Below, piece after piece: positions 1 through 5,319 of a stretch of DNA of 5,319 nucleotides. Position 1 is the first letter of the stretch, and each line of letters starts with the position of its first letter. The stretch spans positions 1-5,319 of the forward strand of contig JAOPXA010000078.1 of NCBI GenBank assembly GCA_025965395.1, written 5' to 3'. A program made the position numbers and the translations under genes. The notes beneath the pieces were generated by a model. It did no database searches. It worked only from the letters and a program-made list of their open reading frames with translations, and was not told the origin of the DNA. This DNA comes from Nocardioidaceae bacterium (GTDB lineage Bacteria > Actinomycetota > Actinomycetes > Propionibacteriales > Nocardioidaceae).

Positions 1-1280
1 TCGTGTCAGAGCTCGGCATCCACGGTGACGAGGTCTTCCAGCTGGCCGGCCCACTCGACCTCCGCAGCCTCGGCGAGATCGCCGATCTTGATCGGCCCGA
101 GCTGAAGTTCGAGCCGTATGTGCCCGGCACCCACCCCCACCTCGCCGAAGTCGAGACGGCCAACCCGGCCGACATGTTTGCCGCACTCGCCAAGCGCGAC
201 GTGCTGGTCCACCACCCGTACGACTCGTTCGCCACGAGCGTGCAGCGCTTCATCGAGCAAGCGGCGGTCGACCCTCAAGTGCTCGCGATCAAGCACACGC
301 TCTACCGCACCTCGGGCGACTCCCCGATCATCGATGCCTTGGTCGACGCAGCACGCTCGGGCAAGCAGGTCCTCGTCATCGTCGAGATCAAGGCACGCTT
401 CGACGAACAGGCCAACATCCGCTGGGCACGCAAGCTGGAGCGAGCCGGGTGCCACGTCGTGTATGGCCTCGTCGGGCTCAAGACGCACTGCAAGCTCGCG
501 CTCGTCATTCGCGAGGACACCGACGGCATCAAGCGCTACGCCCACATCGGCACCGGCAACTACAACCCCAAGACGGCGCGCCTGTATGAGGACTTCGGCT
601 TGTTGACGTCCGACGCCGCCATCACCAACGACATCAGCGATCTCTTCAACAACTTGTCGGGCTACTCGATCGGGCCTAAGTACGAACGCCTGATCGTCGC
701 CCCCAACGGGCTGCGCACCGGGCTGATCGAGCGGATCAACAACGAGGTGCACCACCATCAGTCGGGACGCCCGTCAGGCATCCGCATCAAGCTCAACTCG
801 ATCGTCGATGAGGAGATCATCGACGCGCTCTACCGCGCCTCGCAAGCGGGTGTCGCCGTCGACATCGTTGCCCGCGGCATCTGCGCGCTGCGTCCTGGCG
901 TGCCTGGTCTCAGTGACAACATCCGGGTGCGCAGCATGCTGGGTCGCTTCCTCGAGCACAGCCGCGTCTACTGGTTCGCCAACGGTGGCAGGCCCGAGTC
1001 GTGGATCGGATCGGCCGACCTCATGCACCGCAACCTCGACCGCCGCGTCGAAGTGCTGGTCCGGATCCCGGGCGAAAAGCATACGGCCGAGCTCGGCAAC
1101 CTGCTCGACCTCATGATGGCCGATACGACGTCGGCGTGGCACCTACGAGGCGACGGATCGTGGCCCCGATTCCACCGCGGCCCCGATGGCGAATGGCTCG
1201 ACGACGTGCAGACGGTGCTGATCGCCGCTGCGCGCAAGCGTCGGGCGGCCGCACGCGCGGCGGCTGTCGCCAGTCGCTAG
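1..1280 (+). CDS. ppk1: Polyphosphate kinase PPK1, C-terminal part (5' end outside window)
   Basis: Polyphosphate kinase 1 reversibly transfers the gamma-phosphate of ATP onto inorganic polyphosphate through a phosphohistidine intermediate. The frame is open from the window edge to a TAG at 1278-1280, giving 425 codons from position 3; the GTG there is an internal codon, not a start. Numbering from that codon, the two active-site histidines are H162 (in LKTHCK) and H319 (in FLEHSR). Their spacing of 157 equals that of E. coli H435 and H592, so about 273 N-terminal residues (N domain and most of the head domain) are missing upstream. With the same offset, R102 (LYRT) and R132 (KARFDE) match the E. 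coli Mg-binding R375 and R405. Other family signatures are VHHPYDSF (69-76), HIGTGNYNP (181-189), [14 protein letters not shown] (291-304) and [14 protein letters not shown] (337-350). The visible catalytic part is intact. It ends in a basic Arg/Ala-rich tail (411-425). It is convergent with the next gene. Confidence 0.97.
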   Translation, partial: VSELGIHGDEVFQLAGPLDLRSLGEIADLDRPELKFEPYVPGTHPHLAEVETANPADMFAALAKRDVLVHHPYDSFATSVQRFIEQAAVDPQVLAIKHTLYRTSGDSPIIDALVDAARSGKQVLVIVEIKARFDEQANIRWARKLERAGCHVVYGLVGLKTHCKLALVIREDTDGIKRYAHIGTGNYNPKTARLYEDFGLLTSDAAITNDISDLFNNLSGYSIGPKYERLIVAPNGLRTGLIERINNEVHHHQSGRPSGIRIKLNSIVDEEIIDALYRASQAGVAVDIVARGICALRPGVPGLSDNIRVRSMLGRFLEHSRVYWFANGGRPESWIGSADLMHRNLDRRVEVLVRIPGEKHTAELGNLLDLMMADTTSAWHLRGDGSWPRFHRGPDGEWLDDVQTVLIAAARKRRAAARAAAVASR

Positions 1281-1290
1281 CAGCCGATCC

Positions 1291-1773
1291 TCATGCTCCG
1301 CTGAAGGCGCGTTCGATGGCGGCAACGTCGATCTTGTGCATCGTCATCATCGCCTCATACGCGCGCTTGGCCGCTGCCTTGTCGTTGCTCGTGGTCGCTT
1401 CCAAGAGGATGCGGGGCGTGATCTGCCATGACAGTCCCCAGCGATCCTTGCACCAGCCGCACGCACTTTCGGCGCCGCCGTTGGAAACGATCGCGTCCCA
1501 GTAGCGATCGGTCTCCGCCTGATCCTCGGTCACGATCATGAACGAGACCGACTCGTCGAACGTGAACATCGGGCCACCGTTGAGGCCGACGAACGTGCGG
1601 CCCACGACGGTGAACTCGACGGTCAGCACCTCGCCTTCCTTGCCGCCGCCAGGATTGTCGCCGGGCGCTCGGTTGATGGAGTCGACGCTCGAATTGGGAA
1701 AGGTCGCGGCGTAGAAGTTGGCCGCTTCCTCAGCCGTTCCGTCGTACCAGAGGCAGGCCACCAGTTCGGTCAT
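1291..1773 (-). CDS. VOC-superfamily PhnB-like (3-dmu-9_3-mt type) protein
   Basis: A 160-residue single-domain protein of the PhnB-like branch of the vicinal-oxygen-chelate fold (the family often misnamed 3-demethylubiquinone-9 3-methyltransferase). Visible signatures are the N-terminal LWYDGTAEEAANFYAATFP (8-26), FVGLNGGPMFTFDESVSFMI (61-80), and EDQAETDRYWDAI (83-95) with CGWCKDRWGLSWQITP (105-120). The only histidine is H146 near the C-terminus, so canonical glyoxalase-type metal ligands are not evident and no enzymatic activity can be assigned. The ATG at 1773 is chosen because AGGAG on the minus strand lies 10 nt upstream and family members begin close to the first strand; an ATG two codons earlier (1779) is possible but only 4 nt from AGGAG. 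The frame stays open to 1920, but that extension shows no family similarity. It is convergent with ppk1 (10-nt gap) and divergent from mutT1. It has no evident link to phosphate metabolism and may be a lineage-specific insertion. Confidence 0.9.
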   Translation of the reverse strand: MTELVACLWYDGTAEEAANFYAATFPNSSVDSINRAPGDNPGGGKEGEVLTVEFTVVGRTFVGLNGGPMFTFDESVSFMIVTEDQAETDRYWDAIVSNGGAESACGWCKDRWGLSWQITPRILLEATTSNDKAAAKRAYEAMMTMHKIDVAAIERAFSGA

Positions 1774-1943
1774 GATCATCACTCTCCTCAGAACTTCATC
1801 ATGCCAACGACCTCCCCATCGCGCCATACCTCCCACGAGTTGATCCGTTCGCCACGCGCGCGCCGAGGTTGCGAGTAGGTTTGTCGCACGCAGGTCACAC
1901 CTCCAACATCTTCCGTTCACCTACCCCTGGGAGACTTCGCACC
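1774..1943. promoter_or_regulatory. Divergent intergenic region with weak PHO-box-like 11-bp repeats
   Basis: This 170-nt region separates the VOC gene (leftward) from mutT1 (rightward) and should hold both promoters. GGTCACACCTC (1893-1903) and GTTCACCTACC (1915-1925) both resemble the actinobacterial PHO-box unit and start exactly 22 nt apart, with a degenerate unit CAACATCTTCC (1904-1914) filling the 11-bp register between them. A possible but poor sigma-70-like pair for mutT1 is TTGTCG (1881-1886) with CAACAT (1904-1909), 17-nt spacer. GGGAG at 1929-1933 is a plausible ribosome binding site for the ATG at 1944. I see no convincing promoter hexamers for the leftward gene. The repeat phasing is observed; PhoP binding is a guess. 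Confidence 0.3.
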
Positions 1944-2843
1944 ATGGCACCAACTACGTCTGTCCGGGTGGTCGAGGCAGCAGGTGCCGTCGTCTGGCGC
2001 AAGCTGGCGAATGCGGTGGAGGGCGACTTCATCGAGCTGCTGCTGATCCATCGCCCGAAGTACGACGACTGGACGTTCCCCAAGGGCAAGCGTGACCGCG
2101 GCGAGTCCCTGCAGATGACCTCAGTGCGCGAAGTCGCTGAAGAAACTGGCCTGCGCGTACGCCTGGGCGTACCCCTCGAATCGGTCGAGTATCAGGTCGA
2201 CGCCGGCGTCAAGACGGTCAACTACTGGTCGGCCCGGCCGGTGGGGTCAAGCGCCGTCGAGGACTATGTGCCGAACGACGAGGTCGACGTCGTCCGTTGG
2301 GTCCGACTGCCTGACGTGGACACGCTCCTCACGTACGAGCACGACGCCGTGGTGCTTCAAAGCTTCTTGTCCGCACGGACGAAGAAGGCCCACAAGACCC
2401 GCACGCTCATCATCCTGCGGCACGCCGAGGCACGCTCGCGTCTGCGCTGGAAGTCCGATGACATCAAACGCCCCCTCACCGCGATCGGCACCCGGCAGGC
2501 GACCCGGCTCGTAGGTCCGCTCGCGGCATACGGCATCCGCGATCTGGTCAGCAGCGACGCCGTGCGGTGCGCGCAGACGGTCGAGCCGTACGCACGCAGC
2601 ATCTCGACCTTCCTCTCGATGGACAGCCGGCTTCTCGAGGACGCCAAAGTGCGCCACATCCGCCAGTCGGTCCAGGCGTTGCTCGAGCACAAAAAGCCCG
2701 TAGTGGCGTGCACGCACCGCCCCGACATGACGCACATCTTCGCTGCACTGCGACTCCCCGACTGGGACCTCAAGCCCTCCGACGCCGTGGTCGTCCACCA
2801 CCGCAAGGGCGAAATCATGGCCACCGAGCTCCTCTCGGTCTAG
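1944..2843 (+). CDS. mutT1: MutT1-like Nudix hydrolase fused to a histidine phosphatase domain
   Basis: A 299-residue two-domain protein. The Nudix domain (about 5-145) carries a perfect box GX5EX7REUXEEXGU at residues 48-70 (GKRDRGE ... REVAEETGL), preceded by HRPKYDDWTFPKG, the typical MutT1/Ap4A-hydrolase lead-in. The C-terminal half (about 153-299) is a SixA-type histidine phosphatase: LILRHAEAR with R159/H160, KRPLTAIGTRQA (175-186), SSDAVRCAQTVEPYA, and a second histidine in CTHRPDM (H258). Mycobacterial MutT1 has this architecture and hydrolyses 8-oxo-(d)GTP and diadenosine polyphosphates, so a role in nucleotide-pool sanitation and dinucleotide turnover in the cytoplasm is inferred. 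The ATG at 1944 is chosen because the Nudix domain starts soon after and GGGAG (1929-1933) lies upstream; a TTG at 1869 would add 25 residues with no family support. Length is close to the ~317 residues of mycobacterial MutT1. It lies between ppk1 and pstS, as in related actinobacteria. Confidence 0.9.
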   Translation: MAPTTSVRVVEAAGAVVWRKLANAVEGDFIELLLIHRPKYDDWTFPKGKRDRGESLQMTSVREVAEETGLRVRLGVPLESVEYQVDAGVKTVNYWSARPVGSSAVEDYVPNDEVDVVRWVRLPDVDTLLTYEHDAVVLQSFLSARTKKAHKTRTLIILRHAEARSRLRWKSDDIKRPLTAIGTRQATRLVGPLAAYGIRDLVSSDAVRCAQTVEPYARSISTFLSMDSRLLEDAKVRHIRQSVQALLEHKKPVVACTHRPDMTHIFAALRLPDWDLKPSDAVVVHHRKGEIMATELLSV

Positions 2844-2908
2844 CCGCCCCCATCCCCCACCCATCAACACGTGGTGCGTGGCGGACAAGCAAGGGGACGC
2901 GCCGAGAC

Positions 2909-2940
2909 GTTCCTCAGCGTTCATCTTGCGTTCACTCTCG
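2909..2940 (+). promoter_or_regulatory. Putative PHO box (PhoP operator) upstream of pstS
   Basis: Two adjacent 11-bp direct repeats, GTTCATCTTGC (2919-2929) and GTTCACTCTCG (2930-2940), match the actinobacterial PHO-box unit (GTTCA followed by pyrimidines and G/C). A weaker third unit, GTTCCTCAGC, starts at 2909. Direct repeats with an 11-bp period are what a PhoB/PhoP-type winged-helix response regulator dimer binds, and pst operons are classic targets under phosphate starvation. The array lies about 90 nt before the pstS start codon in the sense orientation. The repeats are seen directly; the regulator is inferred, since no phoR/phoP gene is in the window. Confidence 0.7.
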
Positions 2941-2952
2941 TCCTCCAATCGA

Positions 2953-2958
2953 TACATC
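2953..2958 (+). promoter_or_regulatory. Possible -10 element of the pstS promoter
   Basis: TACATC (overlapping ATACAT at 2952-2957) lies 12 nt after the last PHO-box repeat. That spacing is expected where the bound regulator takes the place of a -35 element. The hexamer itself is a weak match to TATAAT. TAACGT at 2968-2973 is an alternative. Either would give a leader of roughly 50-70 nt before the pstS start. Confidence 0.3.
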
Positions 2959-3010
2959 TAGGCGGAATAACGTCCCCGATGTAAGCGAAGAAAACACGTC
3001 CTGAACAACA

Positions 3011-3024
3011 CCCTTTGAAAGGGA
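3011..3024 (+). promoter_or_regulatory. pstS ribosome binding site inside a small palindrome
   Basis: AAAGGGA (3018-3024) is the Shine-Dalgarno sequence for the GTG at 3032, with 7 nt between; it fixes that start. It forms the right arm of the dyad CCCTTT-G-AAAGGG (3011-3023). In RNA a 4-bp stem with a 5-nt loop (CCCT/AGGG) could partly mask the site. Whether it does so is unknown. Confidence 0.6.
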
Positions 3025-3031
3025 ACGCACT

Positions 3032-4135
3032 GTGAACAGTAAGTTCTTGCGGACCGCCACCATGGCAACCTCCGCCCTCGCCCTCGCCTTCTCGATCAGC
3101 GCTTGCGGTGCCGGCAACGAAAGCGATTCCGGTGCTCCGGCAGACGGCGGCGACGCCAGCCTCTCCGGTACGCTCAACGGCGCCGGATCCAGCGCCCAGG
3201 AAGCTGCAGTCGCAGCCTGGACCCAAGGCTTCCAGACCGCCAACCCCGACGTCACCGTCAACTACGACCCCGCAGGTTCGGGTGCAGGTCGCGAGCAGTT
3301 CATCGCCGGCGGCATCAACTTCGCCGGTTCTGACGCCGCCCTCGACGAGGAAGAGATGACCTCAGCTGCTGCCAAGTGCGCCAGCGACGTCATCGAGGTC
3401 CCGACCTACATCAGCCCGATCGCGGTCATCTTCAACCTCGAAGGTGTCGCTGACCTCAACCTGTCCTCGGCCACGCTCGGTGACATCTTCTCCGGCGTCA
3501 TCACCAAGTGGAACGACCCGAAGATTGTCGCCGAGAACCCCGACGCCAAGCTTCCGAGCAGCGACATCACTCCGGTCCACCGCTCGGACGACTCGGGCAC
3601 GACCGAGAACTTCACCGACTACCTCGACCAGACGTCGGGTGGCACGTGGTCCAAGGGCGCCATCCAGACCTGGCCCTTCAAGTCCGGTGAAGGCGCTGAA
3701 GGCACCTCCGGTGTCGTCGCCGCGGTCAAGGGCGGCAAGGGCACCATCGGCTACGCCGACGCCAGCCAGGCCGGCGACCTCGGTGTCGCCAAGATCAAGG
3801 TCGGCGACGAGTTCGTCGCCTACAGCCCCGAAGGTGCGACCAAGGCCCTGGACGTCTCCAAAGAGGTCGACGGCGCGAGCGCTTCGACCATCGTCTTCCA
3901 GATCGATCGCAAGACGACCGAGGCCGGCACATACCCGCTCGTCCTCGTGTCGTACCAGATGGCATGCACGACGTACGCCGATGCTGGTGTCGCCGGGCTC
4001 GTCAAGGGCTGGCTCACCTACGTGACGAGCCAGGACGGCCAGAAGGCTTCCGCAGCGGGCGCCGGTTCGGCTCCTCTCTCGGCAGCACTGTCCGACAAGA
4101 TCGCTCCGATCGTCGAGAAGATCGCAGCACAGTAG
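3032..4135 (+). CDS. pstS: Phosphate ABC transporter substrate-binding lipoprotein PstS
   Basis: The 367-residue high-affinity phosphate-binding protein that delivers phosphate to the PstCAB importer. The N-terminus is a lipoprotein signal: basic start (MNSKFLR), hydrophobic core, and lipobox ISAC with the lipidated cysteine at 25, followed by a Gly/Ser/Asp-rich linker (26-45) that tethers the domain to the outer face of the membrane. Phosphate-pocket motifs correspond to those of E. coli PstS: GAGSSAQ (50-56), GSGAGREQF (82-90), SDAAL (100-104) and HRSDDSGTTENF (183-194), the last supplying the Arg/Asp and SGT oxyanion contacts. FSGVITKWNDPKI (153-165) is also typical. Besides C25 there are only two cysteines, C116 and C312. 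The start is GTG, set by the signal peptide and the AAAGGGA site upstream. It is the first gene of the pst operon, probably PhoP-controlled through the upstream repeats, and is followed by a strong hairpin before pstC. Confidence 0.97.
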   Translation: MNSKFLRTATMATSALALAFSISACGAGNESDSGAPADGGDASLSGTLNGAGSSAQEAAVAAWTQGFQTANPDVTVNYDPAGSGAGREQFIAGGINFAGSDAALDEEEMTSAAAKCASDVIEVPTYISPIAVIFNLEGVADLNLSSATLGDIFSGVITKWNDPKIVAENPDAKLPSSDITPVHRSDDSGTTENFTDYLDQTSGGTWSKGAIQTWPFKSGEGAEGTSGVVAAVKGGKGTIGYADASQAGDLGVAKIKVGDEFVAYSPEGATKALDVSKEVDGASASTIVFQIDRKTTEAGTYPLVLVSYQMACTTYADAGVAGLVKGWLTYVTSQDGQKASAAGAGSAPLSAALSDKIAPIVEKIAAQ

Positions 4136-4141
4136 TACGGC

Positions 4142-4172
4142 AGCTACCCCGGCCGATCCGGCCGGGGTAGCT
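4142..4172 (+). terminator. Perfect 14-bp hairpin between pstS and pstC (partial terminator or mRNA stabiliser)
   Basis: AGCTACCCCGGCCG (4142-4155) and its exact reverse complement CGGCCGGGGTAGCT (4159-4172) are separated by only ATC. The stem is GC-rich and starts 6 nt after the pstS stop codon. The sequence after it (CCTCTCATCC) has no U-run, so it is not a textbook intrinsic terminator; high-GC actinobacteria often use such tail-less hairpins. Because pstC has its own Shine-Dalgarno 10 nt downstream of the stem and is co-oriented, the likeliest role is partial termination or 3'-end protection that makes pstS mRNA more abundant than pstCAB mRNA. Structure is seen; function is inferred. Confidence 0.75.
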
Positions 4173-4197
4173 CCTCTCATCCAAGGAGAACCGGTTC

Positions 4198-5160
4198 GTG
4201 GCACTCGCCGAAACCCCCCAGAAGCCCATCACGCAACGTGGTGACAAGATCTTTTCCGGCTTGTCGCTCGGTGCCGGGCTCTTGATCCTCGCGATTTTGG
4301 CGGGCGTCGCTATCTTCCTCACGGTCGAAGCGATCCCCGGGATCACCTCATCTCCCGAAGACGCCCCGAACCTCGACGGCGGCAGCTTCCTGCACTACGT
4401 ATGGCCGCTCGTCTACGGCACGCTTTTTGCCGCGATCATCGCGCTGTTGATCGCCACTCCGCTCGCCATCGGCGTCGCACTCTTCATCTCGCACTACGCC
4501 CCGCGCCGGGTCGCGCAAGCAGTCGGCTACCTGATCGACCTGCTCGCAGCCGTGCCCAGCGTCGTCTACGGCCTCTGGGGCATCGCCTACCTGGCCGGCA
4601 AGCTCAGCCCCGTGTATGCGTGGCTGAGCGAGCACTTCGGCTGGATCCCGTTCTTCAAGGTGGATCCCGCGGGCGGCGACTTCGCGCTCTCGTCCACCGG
4701 CCGCACGATCCTGACCGCGAGCATCGTGCTGGCCATCATGGTCCTGCCGATCATCACCGCGATCTGCCGCGAGATCTTCCTCCAGACGCCGCGCCTGCAC
4801 CAAGAGGCCGCGCTTGCGCTCGGCGCCACCAAGTGGGAAATGATCCGCATGACGGTCTTCCCGTATGCGCGTTCGGGCATCATCGGTGCCGTCATGCTCG
4901 GCCTCGGTCGGGCACTCGGCGAGACGATGGCCGTCGCGATGGTGCTGTCGGCCAGCGGCGTCGTCAGCATCAAGCTCCTCAGCTCGACTAACCCCTCGAC
5001 GATCCCGGCCAACATCGCGCTCGGCTTCAAGGAGCCGGTCGGCAACAACATCAACGTCCTGATCGCGAGCGGCTTAATCCTCTTCATCATCACCTTCTTG
5101 GTGAACTTCGCCGCTCGGGCCGTCGTCAACCGGCGCAAAGAATTCTCAGGAGCCAACTGA
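4198..5160 (+). CDS. pstC: Phosphate ABC transporter permease PstC
   Basis: A 320-residue inner-membrane permease that pairs with PstA to form the phosphate channel. Hydrophobic segments lie at about 20-43, 70-98, 108-133, 170-190, 226-252 and 286-310, giving the six-helix PstC topology. The cytoplasmic coupling (EAA) loop that docks onto ATPase PstB is clear at 203-242: EAALALGATKWEMIRMTVFPYARSG followed by LGRALGET. LLAAVPSVVYGLWG (115-128) is a PstC family signature. The loop at 134-168 is rich in aromatic residues and probably faces outside. The start is GTG with AAGGAG at 4183-4188, 9 nt upstream. Length is normal for the family. It follows pstS after a 62-nt gap holding the hairpin, and its stop overlaps the pstA start. 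Confidence 0.97.
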   Translation: MALAETPQKPITQRGDKIFSGLSLGAGLLILAILAGVAIFLTVEAIPGITSSPEDAPNLDGGSFLHYVWPLVYGTLFAAIIALLIATPLAIGVALFISHYAPRRVAQAVGYLIDLLAAVPSVVYGLWGIAYLAGKLSPVYAWLSEHFGWIPFFKVDPAGGDFALSSTGRTILTASIVLAIMVLPIITAICREIFLQTPRLHQEAALALGATKWEMIRMTVFPYARSGIIGAVMLGLGRALGETMAVAMVLSASGVVSIKLLSSTNPSTIPANIALGFKEPVGNNINVLIASGLILFIITFLVNFAARAVVNRRKEFSGAN

Positions 5161-5319
5161 TGAGCATCGACTCACCCGTACGCCCGGCGGCTCCGCAGCC
5201 GTCGATGGCCGACTCGATCCTGGCGCCGCACCTTCCTCGCTGGGCTCCTCGGGCAGCCGTCGGCGCATCAGCGGTGGTCGGGCTGTTCTTCTACTACGTC
5301 GTGGGCTTCAACATGGTCG
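5160..5319 (+). CDS. pstA: Phosphate ABC transporter permease PstA, N-terminal fragment (cut by window end)
   Basis: An ATG at 5160-5162 shares its A with the pstC TGA stop (TGATG), and AGGAG at 5148-5152 sits 7 nt upstream, so the two permeases are probably translationally coupled. The visible 53 codons give a Pro-rich hydrophilic N-terminus (1-31, with PRWAPRA) and then the start of a hydrophobic helix (about 33-50, AVGASAVVGLFFYYVVGF). An N-terminal cytoplasmic extension before the first helix is usual in actinobacterial PstA. The assignment rests mainly on position directly after pstC; no PstA-specific core motif is inside the window. Confidence 0.85.
   Translation, partial: MSIDSPVRPAAPQPSMADSILAPHLPRWAPRAAVGASAVVGLFFYYVVGFNMV

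Noticed and set aside
6..758. Long antisense open frame of 250 codons opposite ppk1
   Set aside because: The sense strand encodes unmistakable PPK1 motifs throughout; in GC-rich DNA the opposite frame is open by codon bias. Its translation is rich in Val, Asp, Arg and Gly with no recognisable domain.
1847..1857. GTTCGCCACGC as a further PHO-box unit
   Set aside because: It is 46 nt from the 1893 unit, out of the 11-bp register, and lacks the A of GTTCA.
1774..1920. N-terminal extension of the VOC protein to 1920
   Set aside because: The extra 47-49 residues have no family similarity, while a clear AGGAG precedes the internal ATGs at 1779/1773.
1869..1943. TTG start for the Nudix protein at 1869
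   Set aside because: It would add 25 residues outside the Nudix fold and cover the probable promoter region; the ATG at 1944 has a usable ribosome binding site.
2823..2839. Small hairpin ACCGAG/CTCGGT at the end of mutT1 as a terminator
   Set aside because: Only 6 bp, lies inside the coding region ending just before the stop codon, and has no U-run after it.
2844..2884. CCGCC/GGCGG and CACC/GGTG pairings after mutT1 as a terminator
   Set aside because: The pairings are interrupted with a large loop and no T-tract; compatible with chance in C-rich sequence.
2979..2984. ATGTAA start-stop in the pstS leader as a regulatory minimal uORF
   Set aside because: No ribosome binding site precedes it, and such hexamers are common by chance.
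3362..4204. Antisense open frame of 280 codons opposite pstS
   Set aside because: Shadow of the conserved pstS sequence; low-complexity Arg/Asp/Val/Gly composition and no family signature.

Overview
The window is GC-rich chromosomal DNA with strong G/C preference at third codon positions, GTG starts, and gene families typical of high-GC Gram-positive bacteria. PPK1, a MutT1-type Nudix/histidine-phosphatase fusion and a lipoprotein PstS followed by PstC and PstA point to an actinobacterium. The PstS and PstC sequences look most like Propionibacteriales (Nocardioides/Aeromicrobium-like), but that is an impression, not a test.

Layout: (1) 1-1280 (+) is the C-terminal part of polyphosphate kinase ppk1, with both active-site histidines; its first ~270 residues lie upstream. 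(2) 1291-1773 (-) is a small VOC/PhnB-like protein, convergent with ppk1 across a 10-nt gap. (3) 1774-1943 is a divergent intergenic region with a weak PHO-box-like repeat pattern. (4) 1944-2843 (+) is a MutT1-like Nudix plus SixA-type histidine phosphatase protein. (5) 2844-3031 is the pstS control region, with 11-bp direct repeats matching the actinobacterial PHO box, a possible -10, and a ribosome binding site inside a small palindrome. (6) 3032-4135 (+) is the phosphate-binding lipoprotein pstS. (7) 4142-4172 is a perfect 14-bp inverted repeat between pstS and pstC. (8) 4198-5160 (+) is permease pstC. (9) 5160 to the window end (+) is the start of permease pstA, overlapping the pstC stop by one base. 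pstB is expected just beyond the window.

The genes make a phosphate-homeostasis neighbourhood: Pst imports phosphate at high affinity under starvation, PPK1 stores phosphate as polyphosphate, and the MutT1-like enzyme hydrolyses (oxidised) nucleotides and related phosphoanhydrides. Known relatives show the same association (ppk1 next to mutT1 in Mycobacterium tuberculosis; ppk, a mutT-like gene and pstSCAB together in Streptomyces), so this is a conserved locus. No mobile element, CRISPR array, tRNA or rRNA was seen. I found no evidence of a previously undescribed system; the most interesting signals are regulatory: the pstS PHO box, the pstS/pstC hairpin, and a second weaker PHO-like array ahead of mutT1.
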